The notes: generated by a model not told the origin, from the letters alone. Positions 9,338 through 18,119 are shown, counted from the first letter of the stretch. The stretch: 48,321 nucleotides of DNA from Fibrella aquatilis (GCF_017353255.1 NZ_JAFMYU010000038.1:1-48321); one strand, 5' to 3'. Made by a program: numbers and translations.

Positions 9338-10425
9338 TCAACGTTACGAAGTCTTACTTACCTACTCTCGAAGAATACACCGAACTCCTGAAAGGGGTGT
9401 GGGATCGGGTTTATCTGACCAACGACGGACCACTGGTGCGCGAGTTGGAAACGCAGATGATGGCTTTTCTGGGGCTGAAAAACCTGCGTTTTTGTTCCAA
9501 CGGTACCGTAGTGATGCAGCTGGCGCTGAAGGCCATGGGCATTAATAAAGAGGTGATCACCACGCCGTTTTCTTACGTAGCCACCACCAACGTATTGCTC
9601 TGGGAAGGCTGTACGCCCGTTTTTGCCGACATCCGCGCCGACGATTTCACGATTGACACCGACCTGATTGAGCCGCTCATTACCGAGAATACTCAGGCTA
9701 TTCTGGCTACGCACGTCTACGGTAATGCATGCAGGATCGAGGCCATTCAGGCCCTGGCCGACAAGTATAAGCTGAAAGTGATCTACGACGGTGCTCACGC
9801 CTTTGGTGCCGAATACAACAACCGGTCGCTGCTGGATTACGGTGATGTAAGCACATGCAGCTTCCACGCCACCAAAGTATTCCACACCGTCGAAGGCGGT
9901 TGCATTGTCACGCCCGACGATACGCTGGCCACCACCATTCAGCATTTCCGCACGTTTGGCCACCGCAACGACGATTATTTCAGCATGGGTATCAACGCAA
10001 AGAACTCGGAGTTCCATGCTGCTATGGGTCTGTGTGTGTTGCCCAAAGTGCCCGAACTGATTGCCGCCCGGAAGGAAATTTTTGCCCTCTATGATGCTCA
10101 GCTAGACTTCACTAAGCTGCAACGGCCTACTCTGGCCCCCGGCATGACGCAGTACAACTACGCCTACTACCCCGTAGTACTGGAATCGGAGCAGGCATTG
10201 TTGCGTACGGTGGAGGTGCTAAAGGGTGACGAGATCACGCCCCGCCGCTATTTTTATCCCTCGCTTAATACGCTGCCTTTTGTTAAAGACGCCCAGCCCT
10301 GCCCCGTTTCAGAAGATATTGCCCGCCGGGTGTTGTGCCTGCCACTCTATCCAGGCCTGGCCGAGGCCGACGTAGAGCGCGTGTGCCGACTGGTGAATGA
10401 AGCCGTGGCCGAGGCGATTGTTTAA
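9334..10425 (+). CDS. DegT/DnrJ/EryC1/StrS-family sugar aminotransferase
   Basis: This 363-residue PLP enzyme should transaminate a nucleotide-linked keto-sugar, giving an amino sugar for the glycan. The fold-type I features are present: the FCSNGTVVMQLAL cofactor loop near 51, the IYDGAHAFGAEY aspartate near 150, and the PLP lysine K181 in SFHATKVFHTVEGG. The start overlaps the Wzt-like stop by 4 bp, indicating translational coupling. The exact sugar cannot be read from the sequence. The keto-sugar-producing dehydratase is not in this window, so it must be encoded elsewhere. Confidence 0.88.
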   Translation: MINVTKSYLPTLEEYTELLKGVWDRVYLTNDGPLVRELETQMMAFLGLKNLRFCSNGTVVMQLALKAMGINKEVITTPFSYVATTNVLLWEGCTPVFADIRADDFTIDTDLIEPLITENTQAILATHVYGNACRIEAIQALADKYKLKVIYDGAHAFGAEYNNRSLLDYGDVSTCSFHATKVFHTVEGGCIVTPDDTLATTIQHFRTFGHRNDDYFSMGINAKNSEFHAAMGLCVLPKVPELIAARKEIFALYDAQLDFTKLQRPTLAPGMTQYNYAYYPVVLESEQALLRTVEVLKGDEITPRRYFYPSLNTLPFVKDAQPCPVSEDIARRVLCLPLYPGLAEADVERVCRLVNEAVAEAIV

Positions 10426-10442
10426 CCCGCCCGCCACCCTGC

Positions 10443-12536
10443 ATGGTTATTTTTCTACTGCTCTTTATCGGTTTCACGGGCTGGTTTGCTGCCCGCATTG
10501 CCCGCCCATCGCTCACCGAATGGCTGCTAACCACGTTCTTGCTGGGCGTGGGTTCGGTGATTCTTACAGGCTTTATCCTGTCGGGACTGTACCTCACGGC
10601 GCAGGTATGGACCTGGGCGTTGAGCGTATTTTTCACAGAAATTATCATTGGTTCGGCACTGCGCTGGCTGGCGGGCAATCCAGTTCCGTTTTCGCCTAAA
10701 AGCTTGATTACCAATCGCTGGCAACTAGCGAAGACCAGTTTTGATGCCCTGCCCCTGTATTCAAAAGTACTCTTCGGCGGGCTGCTGACCACGCTATTCG
10801 TCATTGGCATTACCAACCTGCTACTGGTACTTTTCACGCCCCCCAATGAGTGGGACAGCATGACGGGCCACCTAAACCGCGTGATGCAGTATATACAACG
10901 CGGGTCGATGCGGCATTTTGGCGGCACCAACTGGAACATCGACACATACCCTAAGAGTGTTTGTACCCTTCAGATTTATGGCTACCTGATCACGGGCCGG
11001 TTCGAGAACGGGTTCAAGCTCATTCACCATACCGCCTACTGGATCACGCTTGTGGCCGTGTTTGGTATCGTGCAGCGCATTGGCCAGTTGCGGCAGGCCA
11101 TCACCCCTACCCCGGCACTTAGCCGGCTTTCGGCCAGCCTACTGTCGGCTCTGGGCATGGGCCTGCTGCTCGATTTTCTGGCCCAGGCCATCACCACCGA
11201 AACCGACAGCGTACTGACGGCCTACCTGAGCGTGCTGCTCTATATGCTCTTCGCCTACCGCGCCAGCGAGACCCCATTGGGTCGCGACAATCGGTATCTG
11301 TATATGGCTGGTATGGCCTTTGGCATTGCCTGGGGGCACAAAGTAACGTTCACACTACTGCTGCCGTCGGTGTTTATAGTGATGATCTACACCGTTTTTC
11401 TAACCAACCGACTGTACGTTTTCATAGCCCGCACGGCCCGGCTGGCGGGGGCTATTATGGTGGGCATAGGCCTTTGGATGCTCCCTACGGGCTATTTGAA
11501 GAATATCGAAGTATTTGGACACCCCATTGGGCCACCTACTGCGCTCCGCCACCAATCGGTAGAGCGGGCGGGGTCGCTGAGGAATTTGTTCGAGCAGGGG
11601 TCGCGGAATGTGGTGCGATATGGCTATGACCACATCAACCTCGACGGGTTGCGCAACACAGCCACCGGCAACGAGCTGAACCGCGCCATGCGCAAGCCGC
11701 TGGTGGTGGCCGAAGATAAACTGCACCTGCGCCTCGACGAAGAGACCGACTTTTCCATCATTCCTTTCACCTTCGAGCGGCGGTTTATTTTCTACAACGC
11801 CAACCCCTACTGGGGCGTCATTGGCTTCGGGCTATTGTTACCCCTACTGGTGCTGACGCTCTTGTTTGTGCTGCGGTCGCCACCCCACATGTACCTTAGT
11901 CTCGCGGTGGTGCTACATGTGGCCGCATTGGCCTACTCAGCCCCGTACGACCCCTTCAAAGGGCGCTATTTCACCGAAACGGGCCTGTTTGCCAGTTTGT
12001 TTCTGGCCCTGCTCTACCTCCACCCCAGGCTCGATCTGAACCGGCCAAAGCGGGTTTTCCTGAAGAGCTATGTGGCCCTGATCATGTCCCTGGGGGCTAT
12101 TTCGGCGCTGTGCTGCGTGTTTCTGAACGTCCGCGCCTTACCCTTCGCCTGGACCACCCCCGACGGCGTGGCCTACCCCTCGGCCTTTACCGCCGACCGC
12201 ACCAAGCTGCTCACCATTGGCCGCCCCGACGCCTATGTGCCCTACAAACGCTTCGAGGAAATTGTACCGGACACCGCCACGGTAGCACTGGGTACCATCA
12301 ACGACGACTATGAGTACCCGCTCTACGGCCCGCACCTCTCGCGGCAGCTCATCACCATAAACCCCTTCGAGCAGGGTGTACAACCCATTCCGAAACGGGC
12401 GTCGTACCTCTTCTTCTCTAAAAACGTGATTAAACCCCGCCCCGGCGACATCCGCCTGGGTACCGACACCGCCGCCGCCCACAGCCCCTACATCGCCGCA
12501 CCGGCCGAAGATTATTACCTTCGCAAGTTGAAATGA
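10443..12536 (+). CDS. large polytopic membrane protein, possible GT-C type glycosyltransferase
   Basis: This 697-residue protein has about a dozen hydrophobic segments from residue 2 onward and a polar C-terminal region of about 150 residues that ends YYLRKLK. The pattern, with a first large loop containing NEWDSMTGHLNRVMQY and a histidine/tryptophan-rich stretch, resembles GT-C (PMT/ArnT-like) enzymes that use lipid-linked sugars. I see no diagnostic motif, so the function is inferred from topology and location only. It starts 17 bp after the aminotransferase. Its TGA is overlapped by palindrome 2. Confidence 0.6.
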   Translation: MVIFLLLFIGFTGWFAARIARPSLTEWLLTTFLLGVGSVILTGFILSGLYLTAQVWTWALSVFFTEIIIGSALRWLAGNPVPFSPKSLITNRWQLAKTSFDALPLYSKVLFGGLLTTLFVIGITNLLLVLFTPPNEWDSMTGHLNRVMQYIQRGSMRHFGGTNWNIDTYPKSVCTLQIYGYLITGRFENGFKLIHHTAYWITLVAVFGIVQRIGQLRQAITPTPALSRLSASLLSALGMGLLLDFLAQAITTETDSVLTAYLSVLLYMLFAYRASETPLGRDNRYLYMAGMAFGIAWGHKVTFTLLLPSVFIVMIYTVFLTNRLYVFIARTARLAGAIMVGIGLWMLPTGYLKNIEVFGHPIGPPTALRHQSVERAGSLRNLFEQGSRNVVRYGYDHINLDGLRNTATGNELNRAMRKPLVVAEDKLHLRLDEETDFSIIPFTFERRFIFYNANPYWGVIGFGLLLPLLVLTLLFVLRSPPHMYLSLAVVLHVAALAYSAPYDPFKGRYFTETGLFASLFLALLYLHPRLDLNRPKRVFLKSYVALIMSLGAISALCCVFLNVRALPFAWTTPDGVAYPSAFTADRTKLLTIGRPDAYVPYKRFEEIVPDTATVALGTINDDYEYPLYGPHLSRQLITINPFEQGVQPIPKRASYLFFSKNVIKPRPGDIRLGTDTAAAHSPYIAAPAEDYYLRKLK

Positions 12537-12626
12537 TTTACGAATTACGATTTACGATTTGGGCTGACGCGAGTGAGCTTAGGCGTAAGCAACAAATCGT
12601 AAACCGTAAATCGTAATTCGTAAATC
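12535..12626. repeat. long palindrome 2, fills the whole stop-to-start gap
   Basis: The left arm 12535-12560 (word GATTTACGAATTACGATTT) pairs with 12594-12626. The right arm carries one extra 7-nt word. The left arm begins inside the TGA of the upstream gene and the right arm ends 2 nt before the ATG at 12629, so the element is the entire intergenic region. The loop contains GGCTGACGC, also found in palindromes 6 and 10. There is no space for a normal ribosome-binding site outside the stem. Confidence 0.92.
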
Positions 12627-12628
12627 AA

Positions 12629-13363
12629 ATGACCCTCGCCATCATGCAACCGTATTTCCTGCCCTACATCGGCTACATGCAGTTGCTGAATGCAGTAGAC
12701 ACGTTCGTTTTTTATGACGACGTGGCCTTTATTAACCGGGGCTGGATAAACCGAAACCGGCTCCTGGCCAACGGGCGCGAACTGCTCTTTACCATTCCGC
12801 TGAAAGACGCCAGCCAAAACCGGCTCATCAACGAAATTACCCTGTCTGACGAACCCAAATGGCGTGATAAGCTGCTACGTACTATTGAGCAGAGCTACCG
12901 CAAGGCGCCGCAGTTTGCCGAGGTAATGCCCATGACCGAACGCATAATCCGTTTCCAGGGCGACACGCGGTCCGACGTCTCGGTTGCCGACTATTGCTTT
13001 CATAGCTTTAGCGAATTGACGGCTTATCTGGGTATCACCACACGCCTGGTAGCCTCGTCTGCTATCTACGAAAACAGCCACCTGAAGGCACAGGAGCGCA
13101 TTCTCGACATTTGCCGACAGGAAGGTGCCGAACGTTACATTAACCCTATCGGCGGTACAGAACTATATAAACCGGAGCCTTTTGCCCAACTTGGCTGCGA
13201 GTTGCGGTTCATTCAGCCCCGGCCCGTGGCCTACCCCCAACTCGGCACGGCGGACTTTGTACCCTGGCTTTCCATCCTGGACATCCTCATGAACAACACC
13301 CCCGCCGCCACGATGGAGCTTCTACTAGATTTTGACTTAATTGGTGAAAGAGCGAAAGAGTGA
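12629..13363 (+). CDS. WbqC-like family protein
   Basis: This 244-residue soluble protein matches the WbqC-like family: MTLAIMQPYFLPYIGYMQLL at the N-terminus, then FVFYDDVAFINRGWINRN near 32-49 and a conserved INPIGG segment near 172. WbqC is found in O-antigen loci and its chemistry is not well established; a role in making or attaching a modified sugar is inferred from context. The five C-terminal codons (ERAKE) and the TGA lie inside the left arm of palindrome 3, so the native C-terminus may have been replaced by repeat sequence. Confidence 0.85.
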   Translation: MTLAIMQPYFLPYIGYMQLLNAVDTFVFYDDVAFINRGWINRNRLLANGRELLFTIPLKDASQNRLINEITLSDEPKWRDKLLRTIEQSYRKAPQFAEVMPMTERIIRFQGDTRSDVSVADYCFHSFSELTAYLGITTRLVASSAIYENSHLKAQERILDICRQEGAERYINPIGGTELYKPEPFAQLGCELRFIQPRPVAYPQLGTADFVPWLSILDILMNNTPAATMELLLDFDLIGERAKE

Positions 13364-13431
13364 AAGAGTGTTTGCTGTGCGGTTTACTACAGCGAACACT
13401 CTTTCACTCTTTCGCTCTTTCGCTCTTTCAC
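13344..13431. repeat. long palindrome 3, with upstream stop codon inside the arm
   Basis: Left arm 13344-13378 and right arm 13389-13431 are built of the 8-nt word GAAAGAGT/C; the right arm has exactly one more copy of the word. An inner stem (GTTTGCTGT / ACAGCGAAC, one G-T wobble) closes a 10-nt loop. The WbqC-like stop codon (13361-13363) is within the left arm. The right arm ends 3 nt before the ATG at 13435. Confidence 0.92.
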
Positions 13432-13434
13432 TAC

Positions 13435-14088
13435 ATGGCTAACATCATCCTTTTCGGGGTTCTCGACACGGCAGAACTGGCCCACTTTTATTTAACGCAC
13501 GACTCGGAACACGAGGTAGTAGCGTTTACCGTCAACCGCGAATACCTCAAAGAAGACTCCTTCAAGGGGTTGCCGGTTGTGGCGTTTGAAGACGTGGAGA
13601 CGCTGTTTCCACCGTCGGACTACCAGTTTTTTGCGCCTATGACGGGCCGGAACATGAACCGCAACCGCGAGAAGGTTTACCTCGACGCCAAAGCAAAAGG
13701 CTACACCTTTATCTCGTACATAAGCTCCAAAGCCACGCATTTTGGCAACGAGATCGGTGAGAATTGCTTCATTCTGGAAGACAACACCATCCAGCCGTTT
13801 ACCACCATCGGCAACAACGTGGTGCTCTGGAGCGGCAACCACATTGGTCACCACGGCCGTATTGACGACCACGTTTTTTTTACCTCGCACGTAGTCATGT
13901 CGGGCCATTGCCACATCGGTTCGTACAGCTTCTTCGGCGTCAACAGCACCATCCGCGACTACCTGACCGTAGCCGAGGGCACCCTGCTGGGCATGGCCTC
14001 GGCCCTCTACAAAGACTCCGACCCCTGGGGTGTCTACATCGGCAACCCCCCAAAAAAGCTGGGCAAACCCAGTTATGAAACATATTAA
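13435..14088 (+). CDS. left-handed beta-helix sugar O-/N-acetyltransferase (NeuD/PglD-like)
   Basis: This 217-residue protein starts with a Rossmann-like segment (ANIILFGVLDTAELAHFYL), followed by hexapeptide repeats of a left-handed beta-helix (IGENCFILEDNTIQPFTTIGNNVVLWSGNHIG in outline) and a C-terminal loop, IGNPPKK. It should transfer an acyl group, probably acetyl, onto a sugar nucleotide or glycan; HHGRIDD near 142 may supply the active-site histidine. The frame is open back to 13360 with an ATG inside palindrome 3. I take the ATG at 13435, 3 nt after the palindrome, because the family N-terminus begins there. The amino-sugar transaminase upstream fits as its pathway partner. Confidence 0.85.
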   Translation: MANIILFGVLDTAELAHFYLTHDSEHEVVAFTVNREYLKEDSFKGLPVVAFEDVETLFPPSDYQFFAPMTGRNMNRNREKVYLDAKAKGYTFISYISSKATHFGNEIGENCFILEDNTIQPFTTIGNNVVLWSGNHIGHHGRIDDHVFFTSHVVMSGHCHIGSYSFFGVNSTIRDYLTVAEGTLLGMASALYKDSDPWGVYIGNPPKKLGKPSYETY

Positions 14089-14096
14089 AAATAAAC

Positions 14097-14190
14097 GATG
14101 AGTGATGAGCGGTGAATGATGAGTTTGCTGCCGCCAGAACAGTTACGCTGGCGGCAGCAAACTCATCACTTACCGCTTAGCACTCATCAC
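14097..14190. repeat. long palindrome 4
   Basis: Left arm 14097-14137 (GATGAGTGATGAGCGGTG to GCTGCCGCCAG) pairs with 14148-14190 over about 41 bp with a handful of mismatches; the innermost 20 bp are perfect. The loop is 10 nt. Word content matches palindrome 1 (GATGAGT, GTGCTAA, GAGTTTGCT, CCGC) although the loci are 13 kb apart. It lies 8 nt after the acetyltransferase stop and 7 nt before the ATG at 14198. Confidence 0.9.
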
Positions 14191-14197
14191 TCTTTCC

Positions 14198-15421
14198 ATG
14201 GTTCTTCTCCTCATTGGCCATGACGCAAACCGGGCGGGCGCTCAACTGGTGCTGCTGCATATGATGCAGTTGCTGAGCGAACGCGGCGTGGCTATGCGCC
14301 TGCTGTTGGGCAGCGGGGGGGAGTTGCTAGAGCAATACCGCGCCCTGGCTACGGTGGTCATCTGGCCCGCCGATGAGCCACATCTGGTTGGCCCCGTAGC
14401 CGACAAGGTGCTGGGGAAACTGAACCTCTGGCAACAACGAGCCGACCGAGAGGCACAAAAACGCCGCGATGCGGTGGGTCAGGCATTAGGGCTGAATGAG
14501 GTAGATGCCGTATTGGTCAATACGGTATCGGGCGGGCGGTGGCTGCAACGGCTGGCGTTGCCTGACCACGTACCGGTGGTGGCCTATTTGCACGAACTGC
14601 CCATGTCGGTAGGGTTATACAGTCGGCCAGAGGAGTTGGCTTATTTGTTAAACCGTTGCCAGCATCTGCTTACCGTATCGCGGGCTACGATGCAGTTCTA
14701 CCATACCGAATATGGCGTACCAGAAGCGAAGATGAGCCTGTTCACGCTGATCGACGTGGCGGCTATTCGGGCGCGGGTGGCCGCGGCGCAGGCAGGTGAA
14801 AACAGGCCTCCGTTGCCTTATCTAGCCGATTTACCTGCCGATGCCGTTGTGGTGGGTGGTTGCGGCAATGCCGAGTGGCGGAAGGGAAACGACCTCTTTG
14901 TGGCCCTAGCCCGGATGGTGAATCAACCCGCTGAAACACCCGTCTATTTTGTCTGGGTGGGTATGCCGAAGCCCCAAAAAACAGCCCAACCCGGCGCGCC
15001 AACCCTCTATGATGAACTCTGGCTCGACGTACAAAAGGCGGGGCTGACCGACCGCGTCCACTTTATAGAACCCACGCCCGACGTGCTGCGCTACATGGCC
15101 CGGTTCGACATTTTTTTGCTCTGCTCCCGCGAAGACCCGTACCCGCTGGTGGTGCTGGAGGCCGGGCTGACCAACCTGCCCGTGGTCTGTTTTGCCGGGG
15201 CGGGTGGCGCGCCCGAACTGGTCGAAACCGACGGTGGGGTGGTAGTGCCCTACCTCGATTTGACCGCCATGAGCCACGCCATTCGTCAACTGGCCAACGA
15301 TGCCGGACGTCGCCAAAAACAGGGGCAGCGCCTGGCCGAAAAGATCGCCGAACGCCACCAGTCTGAACGTAGCATGGATCAGCTAATGAGTCTGCTTAAG
15401 AACTTGACATACAATAGCTAG
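14198..15421 (+). CDS. glycosyltransferase family 4 (GT-B fold)
   Basis: This 407-residue cytoplasmic glycosyltransferase has the GT-B, GT1/GT4 architecture. The N-terminal domain opens MVLLLIGHDANRAGAQLVLL. The donor-binding domain carries GCGNAEWRKGNDLFVALA near 225 and the E-x7-E type motif EDPYPLVVLEAG near 313. It should add one sugar to the growing polysaccharide from a nucleotide-sugar; donor and acceptor are unknown. The start lies 7 nt after palindrome 4. The last codons are AT-rich and contain the -33 element of the promoter for the signalling cassette that follows, suggesting that the cassette junction is close to this 3' end. Confidence 0.87.
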   Translation: MVLLLIGHDANRAGAQLVLLHMMQLLSERGVAMRLLLGSGGELLEQYRALATVVIWPADEPHLVGPVADKVLGKLNLWQQRADREAQKRRDAVGQALGLNEVDAVLVNTVSGGRWLQRLALPDHVPVVAYLHELPMSVGLYSRPEELAYLLNRCQHLLTVSRATMQFYHTEYGVPEAKMSLFTLIDVAAIRARVAAAQAGENRPPLPYLADLPADAVVVGGCGNAEWRKGNDLFVALARMVNQPAETPVYFVWVGMPKPQKTAQPGAPTLYDELWLDVQKAGLTDRVHFIEPTPDVLRYMARFDIFLLCSREDPYPLVVLEAGLTNLPVVCFAGAGGAPELVETDGGVVVPYLDLTAMSHAIRQLANDAGRRQKQGQRLAEKIAERHQSERSMDQLMSLLKNLTYNS

Positions 15422-15434
15422 CAGACTACATTTG
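15403..15434 (+). promoter_or_regulatory. predicted Bacteroidota promoter of the kinase/cyclase cassette
   Basis: CTTG at 15403-15406, a 20-bp spacer and TACATTTG at 15427-15434 match the Bacteroidota -33/-7 consensus (TTTG, about 19-21 bp, TAnnTTTG), with the -7 box exact. Transcription would start near 15441, about 30 nt before the kinase ATG. The -33 half lies inside the 3' end of the upstream glycosyltransferase gene. Confidence 0.6.
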
Positions 15435-15472
15435 GCCTTGCTACTATCCCATCCACACGTCTGCCTTAAGCT

Positions 15473-17017
15473 ATGGTTCCTGAAATTAAAGAGTTTAGCT
15501 CTTGGATTGTTGTATTGATTTCATTTACCTCAAGTATAATAATCACAAATTTGTGGTATACGCTTTACTACAATAATCAACGTAAACTAGCCGAGAATAG
15601 AGATTATGGCTTACTACTGTTGGGCGCTGCACTTTTTATATGGGGCGTTTCGGGGTCTTTCTTAGAGTCAGCTATTGCCAAAACGTACTTTAACAGTAGT
15701 ATGTTAAAAAGTATATTTTCAACAATAAACAATTTATTTTTACTAATAGGCACAGGTTATTTACAGTTTGCTCCGAACTATATAACGAGAAATAGGGTCA
15801 AGATAAATATTGTTCTAGTTTCAGTATGTCTGATTGTCATACTGATCGAATCAACTCTGTACCTGAACTCAGTAAATGTATTCATAGCCACGATACCCGA
15901 TTTCTTACTCTCCATTTTAACCATACTCATTTTTGGCTATTCGCTGGTGGTCACATTCTGGAAGAGAAAGCTAAAGGTGTTAACGTTCTTCACCATAACC
16001 ACGTTGTTAATATTGCTATTGACACAACAGACCACATTGCATTACCTCAATATAGATATAAAAAGCTCATTACTGTTGATACCCTATTCAAGAATATCAT
16101 TCATAATCATTATCTGCTGTTTGGCTTATAGTAGTGCTCAAACAAGTTACAACGAAGCGTCAAATCTGTTAGCTGACCTTGAAAGTACTATACAAAATTT
16201 GACTGTAAAGATAAAAACGGAACGAGATATCGTTGTACGGGATGAACGTGAACTTGCCTGGCAGGATGTAGCTAATAAAGCAGCGCATAAAATTGGTAAT
16301 CCCGTAGAGGCAATCGACACATTTGTTGGAAAATCTATAAAAAAACTACGTGCCAACGATACAAAAGGTCTTATGTCTCTTTTAAATGACATAAATGAGT
16401 CGGTAGAGCATGTAAAACACATTTTAGGAGAGTTTAAGTCGTTGACAAAAAACGAGCAGATAAACTATCAGTTCACCGATATAGTAAAAATAATTAGCCA
16501 TTCTTGCCAGGGAATAAAAGAAGGTAGAATAAAATGCTCAATCAAAATAGGCAAGAAAAAAAACATATTTACTGTAAGTTCAAAGAACACAAATACGGCG
16601 TTTATTTCGAATTATACAGTCGATGAATCAATAAAAATGTGGATAGATAAAGAAAAGATCAAACAGTGTATTGATGAGTTGATAACCAATTCAGTCCATT
16701 TTCTAGAAAAATCTCCTGTAAACCCAAAAGAGATCTTGATTGAGCTGGATACTTTCATGAAACCTTCGATTAATGGTAGTACGCCTTCGGAATACCTAAA
16801 AATCGTCTTTTCTGACAATGCAGGCGGCATTCCTGATATAGATAAGAAAACAATTTTTAGCCCTTTTGTAACGACTTATCACCACGGCACAGGAATAGGT
16901 CTTGCCATTGTTAACCGCAATATTGAATTGTTGAATGGAACGATTGTAGAAAATGGGATATACACAGTCGGGGCCAAGTTTGAGATTACGCTTCCTCTTT
17001 TAACGATTAAACCCTAG
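15473..17017 (+). CDS. seven-transmembrane sensor histidine kinase
   Basis: This 514-residue protein has about seven hydrophobic helices between residues 11 and 222, a coiled-coil linker at about 225-262, and a kinase core. The phosphoacceptor is H272 in AAHKIGNPVEAI. The ATPase domain shows an N-box IDELITNSVHFL at 400-411, DNAGGIP at 448-454, an F-box IFSPFVTT at 461-468 and GTGIGLAI at 472-479. It should sense a signal at or in the membrane and phosphorylate the response regulator encoded 1 bp downstream. Base composition is strongly AT-rich against the GC-rich genes on both sides, which points to acquisition from elsewhere. The sensed signal cannot be read from the sequence. Confidence 0.88.
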   Translation: MVPEIKEFSSWIVVLISFTSSIIITNLWYTLYYNNQRKLAENRDYGLLLLGAALFIWGVSGSFLESAIAKTYFNSSMLKSIFSTINNLFLLIGTGYLQFAPNYITRNRVKINIVLVSVCLIVILIESTLYLNSVNVFIATIPDFLLSILTILIFGYSLVVTFWKRKLKVLTFFTITTLLILLLTQQTTLHYLNIDIKSSLLLIPYSRISFIIIICCLAYSSAQTSYNEASNLLADLESTIQNLTVKIKTERDIVVRDERELAWQDVANKAAHKIGNPVEAIDTFVGKSIKKLRANDTKGLMSLLNDINESVEHVKHILGEFKSLTKNEQINYQFTDIVKIISHSCQGIKEGRIKCSIKIGKKKNIFTVSSKNTNTAFISNYTVDESIKMWIDKEKIKQCIDELITNSVHFLEKSPVNPKEILIELDTFMKPSINGSTPSEYLKIVFSDNAGGIPDIDKKTIFSPFVTTYHHGTGIGLAIVNRNIELLNGTIVENGIYTVGAKFEITLPLLTIKP

Positions 17018-17018
17018 C

Positions 17019-18119
17019 ATGGACACTATACTAATTATTGACGATGATCATCGCGTACTAAAAGGCTATAAGATAAGCCTTGAGGATGAGCTGCAGGACG
17101 CTATAATCCTTACAGCGAGTAATGATATTCAGGCAATTGAGTTAATTAGCTCGAGAGCTATTGATGTTATCATTACCGACTTGATAATGGATACCCCGAA
17201 TAGTGGCATTACTATATTAGAGCATGCTAAAAATAAAGATCCGTTAATAATGGTCATTATTATCACCGCTGATGGTACCAATCTTGACCGAAAACACGCA
17301 TTTGAGCAGGGGGCATTTGACTGTCTTGAGAAATCGTCGCCCGGTGTAAAGACTGCCGACGAACTGGCCTATAAAACTAAAAGTGCCCTTTTCAGCAGAA
17401 AAAAAGCGATGGAACTAATTGCTTCACAACGACAAATCGACTTTTTCCGCCGGTATTTTGATCCGTTAATATTTAAGAAAATTACCGAGAATCCAAAGAT
17501 ACTGGAACCAGAAAACAGAGTTGTTACTATAGCTTTTTGGGACATTAGGGGTTTTTCGGCGTTGAGTGAGCAACTAAAAGGATCTAACAACCTGATCGCT
17601 AGCTTCCTAAAAGAGTTTTTTGAAATGGCTTCTGACGTGATATTTGAGCACAATGGAATAGTAGACAAATTTATCGGCGATGGCGTAATGGCCATTTTTG
17701 GTGCTTTTGAAGAAGGCGAAGCGAATGAAGATAAAAATGCCATTCTTGCCTTGGAAGCGGCCATTAAACTTCGCACTAAGTTTAATGCTATCTTCGACAA
17801 ATGGGCCAATATTTGGCAGCGGGCCTCAGCCAAAAATATCAATATCGGGCTTGGTTGTGGCCTAAGTACAGGATCAGCGCTGGTTGGCAATTTAGGCACA
17901 GACAACAGAGATCATTTCACGGCTATTGGACCTCATGTAAATTTGGCTTCGCGGATTGAAAACACGGCAAAAAAAGGAGAAATTAAGTTCTCTGCTTCAA
18001 CCCATACAAGAGTAAAGTCCAGGTTTAATTGTATAAAAACAGGGACTCAAAGCTCGTTAAAAAATATTGACGGAGATCATGACATTTTTGAAATAGCGCT
18101 GGACACGGAACAAACCTGA
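17019..18119 (+). CDS. response regulator fused to a class III adenylate/guanylate cyclase
   Basis: This 366-residue protein joins a receiver domain (1-120; acidic pocket D8-D10, phospho-acceptor D54 in IITDLIMD, K105) to a class III nucleotide cyclase (about 165-362). The metal aspartates are D175 (AFWDIRGFS) and D221 (DKFIGDGVMAIFG). K217 is at the purine-recognition lysine position, and N308 and R312 (VNLASRIE) supply the transition-state residues, so the enzyme looks active. In NRDHFTAIG the residue just before the Phe is H299 where adenylate cyclases usually have Asp, so ATP versus GTP specificity is uncertain. It follows the kinase by 1 bp with the same AT-rich composition. Phosphorylation by the kinase probably controls cyclic nucleotide output. 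Confidence 0.88.
   Translation: MDTILIIDDDHRVLKGYKISLEDELQDAIILTASNDIQAIELISSRAIDVIITDLIMDTPNSGITILEHAKNKDPLIMVIIITADGTNLDRKHAFEQGAFDCLEKSSPGVKTADELAYKTKSALFSRKKAMELIASQRQIDFFRRYFDPLIFKKITENPKILEPENRVVTIAFWDIRGFSALSEQLKGSNNLIASFLKEFFEMASDVIFEHNGIVDKFIGDGVMAIFGAFEEGEANEDKNAILALEAAIKLRTKFNAIFDKWANIWQRASAKNINIGLGCGLSTGSALVGNLGTDNRDHFTAIGPHVNLASRIENTAKKGEIKFSASTHTRVKSRFNCIKTGTQSSLKNIDGDHDIFEIALDTEQT

Noticed and set aside
15473-18119. Reading the kinase/cyclase pair as a mobile element
   Set aside because: No transposase, integrase, terminal repeats or target duplications were seen at the borders; only composition suggests transfer.
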